A DNA stretch of 64,000 nucleotides. It comes from Dechloromonas hortensis (GTDB lineage: Bacteria > Pseudomonadota > Gammaproteobacteria > Burkholderiales > Rhodocyclaceae). Where the stretch lies: NCBI RefSeq assembly GCF_009469765.1, contig NZ_SSSQ01000006.1:62001-126000 (forward strand), given 5' to 3'. Below, in pieces: positions 14,629 to 23,480 of the stretch. The position numbers were made by a program, and so were the translations under genes. The first letter of the stretch is position 1. Every line of letters begins with the position of its first letter. The notes beneath the pieces were generated by a model that had not been told where the DNA came from, did no database searches, and saw nothing but the letters and a program-made list of their open reading frames with translations.

Positions 14629-17414
14629 GATCGCTCGGTTGAGAGGAAGGGACGATCTTTGCTGATGACGTGCTGGCGGATCAGCGCGACCAGTTTGGCC
14701 GGATCGATCGGCTTGGCAATGTGATCGACCATGCCGGCAGCGATACAGGCTGCCCGATCCTGAGCGAGGGCGTGGGCAGTCTGGCCGATGATGGGCAGGC
14801 CGGGGGCGATCTCGGCAATCTGGCGGGCGGCATCAAGGCCGTTGAGGATAGGCATCTGGATATCCATCAGGACCATGGCGAAGCCGTTCGGCGCCTGGCG
14901 CACGCAATCGACGGCTTGTTGACCATCACCGACGATGACGACGCTGGCCCCGTCTTCCGTCAGGTTGTCCCGCATGATCTCCTGATTGATTTCATTGTCC
15001 TCGGCGACCAGTATCTTCAGGCCATTCAGCGGTTTCAGACGCGGGAAAAGGTGCTCGGCATTGTGGGCTGGCGATGTCGACTGAGCGGCCGGCCGATAGG
15101 GCAGGCGAACTTCGAAAATGCTGCCTTGGCCGGGAATGCTGTCGACGTGGATGCTGCCGTCCATCAGCTTGACGATGCGCTCGGTGATGGCGAGGCCGAG
15201 GCCGGTGCCGCCGAATTTCCGGGTCGTCGAATTGTCGCCCTGCTCGAAGGAATTGAAGATGATGCCGATCTGGCTTTCGGTAATGCCGATGCCGGTATCC
15301 GAGACGCGGAGCAGCAACTCGTCGCCATCCAGCCCGACGTCGAGCACGACCTTGCCGCTTTCGGTGAACTTGACGGCGTTGGAGAGCAGGTTGAGCAGGA
15401 TCTGGCGCAGGCGCAGCGGGTCGCTCTGGCAGGCCGGCGGCAGGTCATGGCGCTGCAGTTCGAGGGAGATGCCCTTGCTGGTGGCCCGCTCGCGCATTAG
15501 GTCCAGCGTTTCATCGAGGATGGGCTGAAGTTCGACCGTGGTGGATTCGATCTTCAGCATGCCGGCTTCCATTTTCGAGAAGTCGAGAATGTCGTTGATG
15601 ATGCCGAGCAACAGCTTGCCGGAGCTGGTGATCTTGGCAAAGGCTTCGTGTGCCTTGCTGTCGGCCGGCGTGGCGCGCAGCCCGAGGTGGGCCATGCCGA
15701 GCACGCCGTTGAGCGGGGTCCGGATTTCGTGGCTCATGTTGGCCAGGAACTCGCTCTTCGCCCGCGACAAGCGTTCGGCATCGGCCCGGGCGATTTCCAG
15801 CGCGGCGGTACGCTGGCTGACCAGTTGTTCGAGGTGGTCGCGATAGCGGGCGATTTCGGCGTCCTTCAGCTTGTGCTCGGTCAGCGCCTGGCGCAGTTCG
15901 GCTTCCATCGCCTTGGTTTCGCTGATGTCGGCGATGAAGCCGTACCAGATGATGCTGTCGTCAGTACTGCGCTCCGGCACCGCATTGACCAGCAGCCATT
16001 TGATCTGGCCGCTCGGGTGAATGATCCGGTACTCGATGCGCCACGGGCCCATCGCCAGGGACGAGGAATGCAGCGAGTCGAAGAAACGCTGGGCATCGTC
16101 AGGGTGCACCATCTTCCGGATCGCCGCGGCGCTGCTCTGCATTTCCTCGGGTGTGACGCCGTAGATATCGCTGATCGCATCGCTGGTGAAAGGAAAGCAG
16201 CCGTTGCCATCCGGGTTCAGCCGATACTGGAAAACCACCCCGGGCACATAGGAAACGATACGGCGCAGCCGGGTGTTGGCGGCATGTTCCGCTGCGCGTG
16301 CTTCTTCGGCGACGATGGCTTCCTGCAGACCGTTGAAGGCGGCGGTCAACTGGCCGATTTCGTCCATTTGCCGGATCGGCAGCGGCTGGCGCGGAATCTG
16401 GCCATCGCGCATCTGGCTGAGCAGTTCGGAAACTTCGCCGAGCGGCTGCAACTGGCGGCGAACCCACCACCAGCCGGCGATCGAGGCGAGTACTGTCAGC
16501 AACAGCGAAAGCTGCAGCAGATGGCGCTGCATGGTGCGGATCGGGGCGAAGGCTTCTTCGGCCGGCAGCACGGACTGCATCAGCCAGCCGGTCGCGGCGA
16601 TCCGCTTGCTCGACGAGAGCTCGACGACGCCGCGCGAACTGCGCGCTACACCGGAGCCTTCGTAACCGTCGATATAGCGGTCATAGACGGCATTGACCCC
16701 GGCGGCCGGGCCGCTCTTCATGACCCGGCGCTTGTCGGAGGAGGCGACATAGACCCGGCTGCGCGGGGCGGTGACCAGGAAGTCGCCGGTATTGCCATAC
16801 TTGGCGGCGCTGATTTCGTCGAAAAAATTCGGCTCGGCCAGATTGGTGACGCCGATCACCGCCCCGATCGTCTTGCCGTCCTTGTCGTGTACCGGCACAT
16901 GCATGCCAAAAACCGGCTGCTGGCTGTGCGGGCTGAGCAGCGGATCGGTGATCAGGCGCTTGCCCGCGCGCAAGACCTCGCCGACCCCCGGGTAATTGCC
17001 GAAATTCACCCCGTTGCGCTTGAGCGTGCTGGGGGTGCTGGCGATGGCGAGGCCCTGGCTGTCGACGATCAGGATGCCCCAGTTGAACAGGCTGGCCGGA
17101 ACGTCGCGTTGTTCCAGGTAGGTCTGGGCGGCGCCATCTTCTTGCATCATTTCCGGCGTCAGCTTGGCGGCGATCGATTCGGCGATGCTCATCCGCTCGC
17201 GGATCGAGCGGTCGACTTCGCTGGCAATCAGCGAGATGGTCGAGAACTGCTGCGCCGAAATCGCCGCTTCCATGTCGCGGCGCAAACTGTGACTGAGGGT
17301 GAGAACGGTGGTCCACAGCACGCTGAGGCCGACCACCAGCACGCCAACGGTGACCCGGGTGCGCAATGAACGCCAATTGAAGATGCGAAGTGAGGTCTTC
17401 ACCGAATTTTCCAA
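14625..17414 (-). CDS. Hybrid sensor histidine kinase / response regulator (Cache-HAMP-PAS-HisKA-HATPase-REC)
   Basis: 929 residues as a TTG start at 17414; GTG at 17402 is an alternative and no ATG is nearby. TM1 lies at 21-41 and TM2 at about 299-317, enclosing a double-Cache-like periplasmic sensor (about 45-295, with ITDPLLSPHSQQPVFGMHVPV). A HAMP stretch runs about 320-372 and a PAS domain about 385-500. The HisKA box SEFLANMSHEIRTPLNG carries H562. HATPase motifs are the N box near 675-680, DTGIG 706-710 and GGTGLGLA 735-742. A C-terminal REC domain (about 799-915) has D851 in LMDIQMP. There is no separate output domain, so phosphate probably passes to another Hpt or regulator protein. 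Confidence 0.93.
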   Translation of the reverse strand: MENSVKTSLRIFNWRSLRTRVTVGVLVVGLSVLWTTVLTLSHSLRRDMEAAISAQQFSTISLIASEVDRSIRERMSIAESIAAKLTPEMMQEDGAAQTYLEQRDVPASLFNWGILIVDSQGLAIASTPSTLKRNGVNFGNYPGVGEVLRAGKRLITDPLLSPHSQQPVFGMHVPVHDKDGKTIGAVIGVTNLAEPNFFDEISAAKYGNTGDFLVTAPRSRVYVASSDKRRVMKSGPAAGVNAVYDRYIDGYEGSGVARSSRGVVELSSSKRIAATGWLMQSVLPAEEAFAPIRTMQRHLLQLSLLLTVLASIAGWWWVRRQLQPLGEVSELLSQMRDGQIPRQPLPIRQMDEIGQLTAAFNGLQEAIVAEEARAAEHAANTRLRRIVSYVPGVVFQYRLNPDGNGCFPFTSDAISDIYGVTPEEMQSSAAAIRKMVHPDDAQRFFDSLHSSSLAMGPWRIEYRIIHPSGQIKWLLVNAVPERSTDDSIIWYGFIADISETKAMEAELRQALTEHKLKDAEIARYRDHLEQLVSQRTAALEIARADAERLSRAKSEFLANMSHEIRTPLNGVLGMAHLGLRATPADSKAHEAFAKITSSGKLLLGIINDILDFSKMEAGMLKIESTTVELQPILDETLDLMRERATSKGISLELQRHDLPPACQSDPLRLRQILLNLLSNAVKFTESGKVVLDVGLDGDELLLRVSDTGIGITESQIGIIFNSFEQGDNSTTRKFGGTGLGLAITERIVKLMDGSIHVDSIPGQGSIFEVRLPYRPAAQSTSPAHNAEHLFPRLKPLNGLKILVAEDNEINQEIMRDNLTEDGASVVIVGDGQQAVDCVRQAPNGFAMVLMDIQMPILNGLDAARQIAEIAPGLPIIGQTAHALAQDRAACIAAGMVDHIAKPIDPAKLVALIRQHVISKDRPFLSTERS

Positions 17415-17508
17415 GCTTGCCTGTATTCAGCGATTTGCCCGTGGCGCAAGCATTCCACGGATTGCGGCATTGTCGCCCCGGCAGCCCGCCAGAGCAACCG
17501 CCGGAGCG

Positions 17509-18417
17509 TCATTCGGAGTGCTGCAGCAAGGCGCGGGCCGAACGGATGGTGGTGGCGTGAATGGTCACGGTATCGTCGATCTGGCGGGCATAGCCGCCGG
17601 CCATGGCGATCGCCACCGGCAGTTGGCGCTGCCGGCAATGTCCGAAGAGGCGGCGGTCGCGTTCGGCCAGGCCGGCAAAGCTCAGGCCGAGGCGGCCGAG
17701 ACGGTCGTCGTGATAGGGGTCGGCACCGGCCAGATAGATGACGAGGTCGGGCCGGGCCAGATCGAAGGCGGTATGCAGGCCTTCCTCAAGGCGCAGCAGA
17801 TAGGCGGCGTCGCTACAGCCGTCGGGTAGTTCGATGTCCAGATCGCTCGCCTCCTTGTCGAAGGGGTAGTTGCGGGCACCGTGGATGGAGAAGGTGAAGA
17901 TGCTGTCGTCGCCGTGCAGGATGCTGGCCGTGCCGTTGCCCTGATGGACGTCACAATCGACGACCAAGATCCGCTCGGCCCGGCCTTCCGCCTGCATGGC
18001 GCGGGCGGCGACGGCGGCGTCGTTGAAGACGCAGAAGCCTTCGCCGCGGTCGCGAAAGGCGTGATGGGTGCCGCCGGCCAAGTTGGCGGCGACGCCATCG
18101 GCCAGCGCGGCGCGGCAGGCGGCAATGGTCGCCCCGGCCGAGCGGCGGGAGCGTTCGACCATGCCGGGACTCCACGGAAAACCGATGGCTTTTTGGGCCT
18201 TTTCGGACAGTCGACCGCCGGACACGGCCTGGATGTAGTCGGGGTCGTGGGCGCGGGCCAGTTCAAGGTCGCTGGCGGCGTCCGGCAGGTGGAAATCGTC
18301 GGGCGTAAACTCGCCGCTGGCCAGCAAGGCCTGGCGCAGCCGGGAATATTTCTCCATCGGGAAACGATGCCCGGCCGGCAGGGGCAGCACGAAGACATCG
18401 GTGTAGAACAGCCGCAC
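17509..18417 (-). CDS. Histone-deacetylase-superfamily hydrolase
   Basis: 302 residues starting at GTG 18417. The fold is the arginase/deacetylase type seen in bacterial acetylpolyamine amidohydrolases and AcuC-like proteins. GGTHHAF at 115-121 gives the catalytic H118/H119. DCDVHQGNGTA (154-164) supplies zinc ligands D156 and H158, and AGADPYHDDRLG (230-241) supplies D233. FSIHGARNYPF near 176 is also typical. It probably removes acetyl groups from small molecules or lysines in the cytosol; the substrate is not evident. It lies 23 bases downstream of cnoX on the same strand, and an 11-base inverted repeat brackets its start codon. Confidence 0.88.
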   Translation of the reverse strand: MRLFYTDVFVLPLPAGHRFPMEKYSRLRQALLASGEFTPDDFHLPDAASDLELARAHDPDYIQAVSGGRLSEKAQKAIGFPWSPGMVERSRRSAGATIAACRAALADGVAANLAGGTHHAFRDRGEGFCVFNDAAVAARAMQAEGRAERILVVDCDVHQGNGTASILHGDDSIFTFSIHGARNYPFDKEASDLDIELPDGCSDAAYLLRLEEGLHTAFDLARPDLVIYLAGADPYHDDRLGRLGLSFAGLAERDRRLFGHCRQRQLPVAIAMAGGYARQIDDTVTIHATTIRSARALLQHSE

Positions 18418-18430
18418 GGCCGATGTCTTC
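18391..18430. repeat. 11-base perfect inverted repeat around the deacetylase start codon
   Basis: GAAGACATCGG at 18391-18401 and CCGATGTCTTC at 18420-18430 are exact reverse complements with an 18-base spacer. The GTG start at 18417-18415 falls in the loop. There is no T tract, so it is not a normal terminator. Confidence 0.6.
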
Positions 18431-18440
18431 GGGATGCGGG

Positions 18441-19298
18441 CTAGTTCAGCGCGGCCGACAGCTTTCGGCGGAACTCGCGGATCAGGTCGTCGTGCTGCTC
18501 GCTGCCGCCGAGGGCTTCGAACAATTGCAGCAGGGCCTTGCGGCCGGCGCCTTCCTCGAAGAAACGGTCGCGGACGGCAACTTCGAGCGCCGCTTCCATC
18601 GCTTCGCGGAAGCGGCTTTGCGCCGCGTAGGCGCGGGAAAGTTCGAGGCGGGCGCCATGATCGGCCGGATTGGCGGCGAGGCGGGCTTCGATCTCGGCGG
18701 TGTCGGCGGCACCGTCAGCCAGGGCCAGGCGGGCGCGCAGGGCGTTGGCGCGGTCCGGCTCGTTGGCGTAGTCGCCGGCCAGGAGTTGCTTGGCTTCGTC
18801 GTTGCGGCCGAGTTGCATCAGCACGTCGACAGCATCGAGCTGGATCGCCTGATCCTGCGGGTTGGCCTGGCTGGCTTCGACCAGCTTGGCCAATGCCTCT
18901 TCGAGCTTGCCTTCGGCGACCAGCGCCGCGGCTTCCTCGCGCAGATTGCCGCCGGGGCCGGCCGGCAGCGCGATGCGGTCGAGGAATTCGCGCAACTGGC
19001 CTTCCGGCAGCGCGCCGTTGAATTCATCGACCAACTGACCCTGGAACAGCACCTTGACCGACGGAATGCTGCGCACGCCGAAGTGCTGCGAGAGTTCCGG
19101 GTTTTCGTCAGCGTTGACCATGGCGAGCAGGAAGCGACCCTTGTATTCCTCGGCCAGCTTTTCGAGCTGCGGCTTCAGCACCTTGCAGGGCTCGCACCAC
19201 GGTGCCCAGAAGTCGACGACGATGGGAACGCTGTCGGCCTTGGTCAGTACTTTGGCTTCGAAATCTTCAATGGAAACGTCAAAGGAAAACTCGGACAT
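18441..19298 (-). CDS. cnoX: Thioredoxin-TPR co-chaperone CnoX (YbbN)
   Basis: 285 residues. The N-terminal thioredoxin domain (about 1-110) has the active site WAPWCEPCKV with C35 and C38, so both cysteines are present, unlike E. coli CnoX (YbbN), which has lost one. The cis-proline turn is VRSIPSVKVLFQG near 75-87. The C-terminal region (about 115-285) is a series of alpha-helical TPR-like repeats (EEALAKLVEASQANPQD, ARLELSRAYAAQSRFREAM). CnoX-type proteins hold oxidised or unfolded clients, protect them in bleach stress, and pass them to GroEL or DnaK. The gene begins 20 bases downstream of the acyl cluster at 19318 and may be the tail of that transcript or separate. Confidence 0.9.
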   Translation of the reverse strand: MSEFSFDVSIEDFEAKVLTKADSVPIVVDFWAPWCEPCKVLKPQLEKLAEEYKGRFLLAMVNADENPELSQHFGVRSIPSVKVLFQGQLVDEFNGALPEGQLREFLDRIALPAGPGGNLREEAAALVAEGKLEEALAKLVEASQANPQDQAIQLDAVDVLMQLGRNDEAKQLLAGDYANEPDRANALRARLALADGAADTAEIEARLAANPADHGARLELSRAYAAQSRFREAMEAALEVAVRDRFFEEGAGRKALLQLFEALGGSEQHDDLIREFRRKLSAALN

Positions 19299-19317
19299 GG
19301 ATGGCGGCCTGTAAAAA

Positions 19318-19992
19318 TTAAAGTCGGGCGAATTCTAACGCCAGCCGGGGGGCGGCGGGAGAATGCAGGGAGAGTGTGGGCGGGCTGGCCTGGTGCAGCC
19401 AGTCGGCAAGCCGTGCCGGAAAGTCCGGGCTGTCCGGCACGGCATCCGGTTGCGGCGAAGTGTCTATCTGGAGGCGGGCCGGCGCCTTTTCAAGGGGCGT
19501 CGCGCCGAGCAGCAGCCAGTGGCCATGCGCCGCCTCGGGCGTGCTGTCGAGATGGGCGCACAGGATCTGGGCGTAACGGCCTTCGGCCAGCCATAGCCCG
19601 GCCAGGCTGAGCAGCAGCGACCAGTTGGCCGTGCCCGCCTGCTCAAGCGGCGTCTGGGTGGCCGATTGCAAGCCGGGCAGGAAGGCCTGGAGCTGGGCGG
19701 CGGCGATCGCCGGCTGGGTGGCGAGGAAGTCGTAGGGCATCGGCTCGGCCGCGCCGTTGCAGACTTCGTCGAGCAGGGTCAGGGTTTCCTGGCGCAGGCC
19801 GCTGGTCGATTGCCAGAGCAGTGCGGTCGGCAGGTCGCGGCATTCGGCCGGCAGGCTGGCCAGGGCGCCGACTAGCGCCAGCTGGGTGAGGCCGCTGGCG
19901 CGGCGCAGCGGCTTGCCGATGGCGGCGCGGACGGCGCCGGGCAGTTGCGCCGGGGCGAACTGCTGGCTGAGCACGGCGTTGAGATAGATCAT
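19318..19992 (-). CDS. Beta-ketoacyl-synthase-like chain-length-factor protein
   Basis: 224 residues, too short for a full ketosynthase. It resembles the 'beta-ketoacyl synthase chain length factor' proteins of aryl-polyene and related clusters: a thiolase-fold N-terminal half with LTQLALVGALASLP, TALLWQSTSGLRQETL, MPYDFLATQPA and NWSLLLSLAGLWLAEG. There is no SxxC nucleophile and no HGTGT motif, so catalysis is not expected; it may dimerise with the KAS next to it. Its start overlaps the KAS stop by four bases. It is the last gene of the nine-gene cluster. Confidence 0.7.
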   Translation of the reverse strand: MIYLNAVLSQQFAPAQLPGAVRAAIGKPLRRASGLTQLALVGALASLPAECRDLPTALLWQSTSGLRQETLTLLDEVCNGAAEPMPYDFLATQPAIAAAQLQAFLPGLQSATQTPLEQAGTANWSLLLSLAGLWLAEGRYAQILCAHLDSTPEAAHGHWLLLGATPLEKAPARLQIDTSPQPDAVPDSPDFPARLADWLHQASPPTLSLHSPAAPRLALEFARL

Positions 19993-21071
19993 CGGCTGCG
20001 CTCGACGATCAGGCTGGCCAGGCCGCCGCCGAAGCCGATCAGGTTGAGCAGTGCGCGCTCGATATGGGCATTGCTGCGGTCGACCATCGGAAACAGCGCA
20101 ATTTCAGGATCGACCCGGCTGAAGCCGGCCGTCGCTGGAATGTGCTCGGCATCGAGACAGGCGAGCAGGGCGACCAGTTCGGCGATGCCGCTGGCGCCGA
20201 GCGTGTGACCGATCGCCGATTTCAGCGAGAGCAGCGGTGGCATGCGCTGGGCAAAGACCCGGCGCAACGCATTGGCTTCGGCGAGGTCGGTGCCCGGCGA
20301 ACCGGCCGCCTGAAGCTTGACCAGGTCGATGTCGGCGGCGGTGATTTTTGCCTCTTGCAGGCAGTCGACCGCAGCACTGGCGATCGGGCCGCCGGCCGGG
20401 TCGGGGCCGGTCGTCGAATAGCCGTCGAGGCCGGTGCGCAGGCCGGCGATTCGCCAGCGGGCGGGGGCGGCGCTGAGGTGGACGGCGGCCACCGCTTCGC
20501 CGAGGACCAGGCCGTCACGGCCGGCATCGAAGGGGCGGCAGGCGCTGCGCGAGAGCAGTTCCATCGCCGCGAAGCCGGCCAGCGTGCTGTGGTTGGCGAG
20601 TTCGACGCCGAGCACCACGGCTTGGTTGAGCAGGCCGCCGGCGATCAGGCTACGTGCGGCGTCGAGCGCCGAGAAGCCGGCGATGCAGGCATTGGAAAAA
20701 CTGTAGCGCGGCCCGTTCAGACCCATCCAGTCGCCGAGTTGGTGGCTGAACGAGGCGCTGGCGGCGGGCAGCTCGAACGGCGCACCGCGTTGCTCGAAGT
20801 GGCCGATCTGGAACGAGGAGGAAGCGATGAACAGCGGCGTCTCGGCGGCCAGCGGCCCGAGCTGGGCGGCGGTGCAGCGGACCGCCTGTTCGGCGCGGGC
20901 CAGCCAGTCGGCTTCGGCGAGCGGCAGCGCGAAGTAGGGAAATTCACGTTCGCCGAGCCGGCGCCGGCCGGGGGGGCAGGCACCATCCCACAGCGCTGCG
21001 GCTACCGCTTCGGGCGAATCGCCGCCGGCGCAAAGCAGGCCGCGGCCGGCGATATGGACGGGGCGCTTCAT
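19989..21071 (-). CDS. Beta-ketoacyl-ACP synthase with altered active site (Cys-Gln-His)
   Basis: 360 residues, a little short for FabB/FabF (about 405-415). The nucleophile is C129 in SFSNACIAGFSALDAAR. The second histidine is H289 in KSAIGHTLGASG. The segment that normally reads NAHGTGTP--D appears as KLQAAGSPGTD, so the first catalytic histidine position is Q254. GLVLGEAVAAVHLS (187-200) and LIGFGGGLASLIVE at the C-terminus are ordinary KAS features. Loss of that histidine would weaken malonyl decarboxylation, so the enzyme may act in priming, transfer or a different condensation. The start overlaps the ACP stop by four bases; the partner at 19318-19992 may be its non-catalytic subunit. 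Confidence 0.85.
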   Translation of the reverse strand: MKRPVHIAGRGLLCAGGDSPEAVAAALWDGACPPGRRRLGEREFPYFALPLAEADWLARAEQAVRCTAAQLGPLAAETPLFIASSSFQIGHFEQRGAPFELPAASASFSHQLGDWMGLNGPRYSFSNACIAGFSALDAARSLIAGGLLNQAVVLGVELANHSTLAGFAAMELLSRSACRPFDAGRDGLVLGEAVAAVHLSAAPARWRIAGLRTGLDGYSTTGPDPAGGPIASAAVDCLQEAKITAADIDLVKLQAAGSPGTDLAEANALRRVFAQRMPPLLSLKSAIGHTLGASGIAELVALLACLDAEHIPATAGFSRVDPEIALFPMVDRSNAHIERALLNLIGFGGGLASLIVERSR

Positions 21072-21337
21072 CCGCGCCCGGCCAGCCAGGTTTCGAGATG
21101 CTCGGCCAGATTGCCGACGCTGGACAGGATGCGCCGCGTTTCCTTGCTGTCCGGCAGGCGCAGGCCGTATTTCTTCTTGATCGCCATCGACACTTGCAAC
21201 GCGTCGAGCGAGTCGAGTTGCAAGGGCGCTTCCGGCCCGAACAGAAGTTCGTCGTCGCCGATGCTGGCTGGGTCGCAGTCCTTGTCGCAGGCTTCGACGA
21301 TCAGGGCCTTGAGTTCGAGGCTGAGGGCAGCATTCAT
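21068..21337 (-). CDS. Acyl carrier protein of the cluster
   Basis: 89 residues from ATG 21337 (the frame is open upstream but only as a shadow of the permease gene). The 4'-phosphopantetheine attachment motif is LQLDSLDALQV, with S43. The preceding FGPEAPLQL and the following MAIKKKYG helix are typical of PKS/aryl-polyene-type ACPs. It would carry growing or finished acyl chains for the KAS enzymes and for the BtrH-like acyltransferase in the same unit. The start overlaps the permease stop by four bases. No phosphopantetheinyl transferase is in the window. Confidence 0.9.
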   Translation of the reverse strand: MNAALSLELKALIVEACDKDCDPASIGDDELLFGPEAPLQLDSLDALQVSMAIKKKYGLRLPDSKETRRILSSVGNLAEHLETWLAGRG

Positions 21338-22566
21338 GATTGGGCGGCGAGGGAGCGGTGGTTGAGCCAGACGGCGAGGGCCAGCGAGAGGATGGCGAAG
21401 GCGAGCAGCCGGCCGAGGCTGGGCATCAGGTCGACAAAGCTGCCGTGGCGGAGCATGACGATGTGAAAGCCTTCCAGCCCCCAGGCCATCGGCGACAGCG
21501 CCGCCAGTTTCTGCATGGCGGCCGGCATGATGAACTTGGGCACCATGATGCCGCCGATGGCGCCCATCAGGATATTGCCGACGCCGCCGACGACGGTGGC
21601 CTGTTCGGAGGTGCGGGCCAGGCTGGCGACGAGCAGCGCCCAGGCGACGGCGGCCAGGCTGACGGCGGCCGAGACGGCCCACCATTCGAGCAGCAGCGGC
21701 AGGCGTTCAGGCAGGGCGAGAGCTTCGCTGCCGAAGAGCGGGACGAGGAAGATGCCGACCAGCACCATCAGCACGGCCTGCAATTGATTGACGATGAAGA
21801 AGGGCAGCAGTTTGCCGGCCAGGATCAGCCGGAACGGCAAGCCGATGGCGCGCAGCCGTTGCAGCGTGCCCTGCTGGCGCTCGATGATGAAGATCGAGGA
21901 AACCGGGATGACGACGAAGAACATCGCGAAGATCAGCCAGGCCGGCACGTTCTGCTGGACCGACGAGGGCAGGCGGGCATTGCGGTCGTTGCGCACGGCC
22001 TCGCTGCGGATTTCGTCCGGCCACTCCCTTTCGGCGCTGGCGCCGGGCGCCACCGGCAGACCGAACAGCTTGCCGGCCTTGCTGGTCAGTTCGTCGGCCC
22101 GCACCGCGCCGAGCGCCGCCATCACCTGATTGCGGAAGGCCAGTTGCAGGGCCGGGGTCAGGGCCGGATCGACCAACAGGGTCAGCGGTTCGGCCGGTTT
22201 GCCGTCGGTGCCGCCGGGGGTCAGCAGGCGGGCGCCGAATTCCTTGGGCAGGACCAGCACCAGGTTTTGCTCGCCGTTGAGCAGGCTGCGGCGGGCGCTA
22301 TCGAGATCGGTTGCCTCGTCGTGCAGGCGGAAGGAGGCACCTTTCTTCAGGCGTTTGATCAGGGCTTGCGACAGCGGGCTATGGTCGAGGTCGACCACCG
22401 AATAGCTGACGTCGATGCTGACGCCGGGCGTGAAGGCGTCGCGCAGCGCCATCGTCATGACCAGGATGAAAATGGTCGGCATGATGAACAGCGCCAGCAA
22501 GCCATGCCGGTCGCGGAGCAGGGCGATCGACTCTTTGAGCCAGAGGGCGAGCAGACGAGGCGACAT
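21334..22566 (-). CDS. ABC-2 type permease (YhfE/DrrB-like) of the cluster
   Basis: 410 residues from ATG 22566 (MSPRLLALWLKESIALLRDRHG). The layout is that of ABC-2 permeases with a long extracytoplasmic loop: one helix at about 22-42 (LLALFIMPTIFILVMTMAL), then a large soluble domain to about 225, then about five helices (WLIFAMFFVVIPVSSIFII, LPFFIVNQLQAVLMVLVGIFL, and others), ending WLNHRSLAAQS. It forms an exporter with the ATPase encoded immediately upstream. This type moves lipids, polysaccharides or drugs outward. The cargo is presumably the product of the cluster. Confidence 0.88.
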   Translation of the reverse strand: MSPRLLALWLKESIALLRDRHGLLALFIMPTIFILVMTMALRDAFTPGVSIDVSYSVVDLDHSPLSQALIKRLKKGASFRLHDEATDLDSARRSLLNGEQNLVLVLPKEFGARLLTPGGTDGKPAEPLTLLVDPALTPALQLAFRNQVMAALGAVRADELTSKAGKLFGLPVAPGASAEREWPDEIRSEAVRNDRNARLPSSVQQNVPAWLIFAMFFVVIPVSSIFIIERQQGTLQRLRAIGLPFRLILAGKLLPFFIVNQLQAVLMVLVGIFLVPLFGSEALALPERLPLLLEWWAVSAAVSLAAVAWALLVASLARTSEQATVVGGVGNILMGAIGGIMVPKFIMPAAMQKLAALSPMAWGLEGFHIVMLRHGSFVDLMPSLGRLLAFAILSLALAVWLNHRSLAAQS

Positions 22567-22568
22567 GC

Positions 22569-23480
22569 TCAATCCCGCAGCGAACGATGGGTCAGTTGCA
22601 TGAAGACCTGTTCCAGGTTGTGCTGGCCGAGGTTGAGCTGAAGCACGGTGCACCCGGCGGTAGCCAGTTCATCAAGCAGGCGGGGCAGTGCTGCGGTCGA
22701 CGGTAGCCGCAGGCAATATTTCAGGGCGCCTTCGTGGCGCGCCGCGTAGCGCTCGCCCAGTTCGGCCGGCAACGGACGTTCGAGGGTCAGTTCGAGCAGC
22801 GGCTCCGGGCTGCGCAGCAGATCGGCCAGCGCGCCGTCGACCAGCACCTGGCCCTGGTCGATGATGGCGATCTGCGGGCAAATCGCCTCGACCTCTTCCA
22901 TGTAATGGCTGGTGTAGATCACCGAGGTGCCGGCCGCCGGCAGCGCGGCGATGGCGTCGAGCAGGAAGTGGCGCGACTGCGGATCGACACCGACCGTCGG
23001 TTCGTCGAGTAGCAGCAATTGCGGCCGGCCGAGCAGGCCGATGGCCAGGTTCAGGCGCCGACGCAGGCCACCGGAAAGCTGGTCGGCCCGCTTGCCGACG
23101 ACCTGTTCGAGACGGGCGAAGGCAATGGCCGCGGCGCTTTGCGCTTTCTGTTCGGCGCCGCTCAGGCCGAGCACGCCGCCGAAAAAGCGCAGGTTCTCGC
23201 TGACCGTCAGCATCGGGTAGAAAGCGTAGTCCTGCGGCACCAGCGCAATGGCGCGCGGGTTGGCGGCGCGGGCCGCGGCCAGCGGCTGGCCGTTGAGCGA
23301 GATTTCGCCGTTGCCGGCGGTCAACAGCCCGGCAAGCAGCGAAATCAACGTCGTCTTGCCAGCCCCGTTCGGGCCGAGCAGGCCATAGACGCCGCCAGCC
23401 GGAATGGCGAGCGAGATCTCGCGCAGGGCAGGCGTCTCGGTATTGCGGTAGCGATAGGAGACGCCATCGATGCGCAGCAT
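22569..23480 (-). CDS. ABC transporter ATP-binding protein of the cluster
   Basis: 303 residues from ATG 23480, which overlaps the last base of the BtrH-like gene stop. Walker A is GPNGAGKTTLISLLAG near 39-54, the signature is LSGGLRRRLNLAIGLLG near 134-150, Walker B is LLLLDEPTVGVDPQSRHFL near 155-173, and the switch histidine is in YTSHYMEEVE near 190. The arrangement matches CcmA/DrrA-like ATPases that pair with ABC-2 permeases. The C-terminal about 75 residues (LELTLERPLPAELGERYA onward) are the usual accessory domain. It energises the permease at 21334-22566. Confidence 0.9.
   Translation of the reverse strand: MLRIDGVSYRYRNTETPALREISLAIPAGGVYGLLGPNGAGKTTLISLLAGLLTAGNGEISLNGQPLAAARAANPRAIALVPQDYAFYPMLTVSENLRFFGGVLGLSGAEQKAQSAAAIAFARLEQVVGKRADQLSGGLRRRLNLAIGLLGRPQLLLLDEPTVGVDPQSRHFLLDAIAALPAAGTSVIYTSHYMEEVEAICPQIAIIDQGQVLVDGALADLLRSPEPLLELTLERPLPAELGERYAARHEGALKYCLRLPSTAALPRLLDELATAGCTVLQLNLGQHNLEQVFMQLTHRSLRD

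Noticed and set aside
13243..14724. A 493-codon plus-strand open frame opposite nnr
   Set aside because: Antisense shadow; the translation is low-complexity and nnr has all its motifs.
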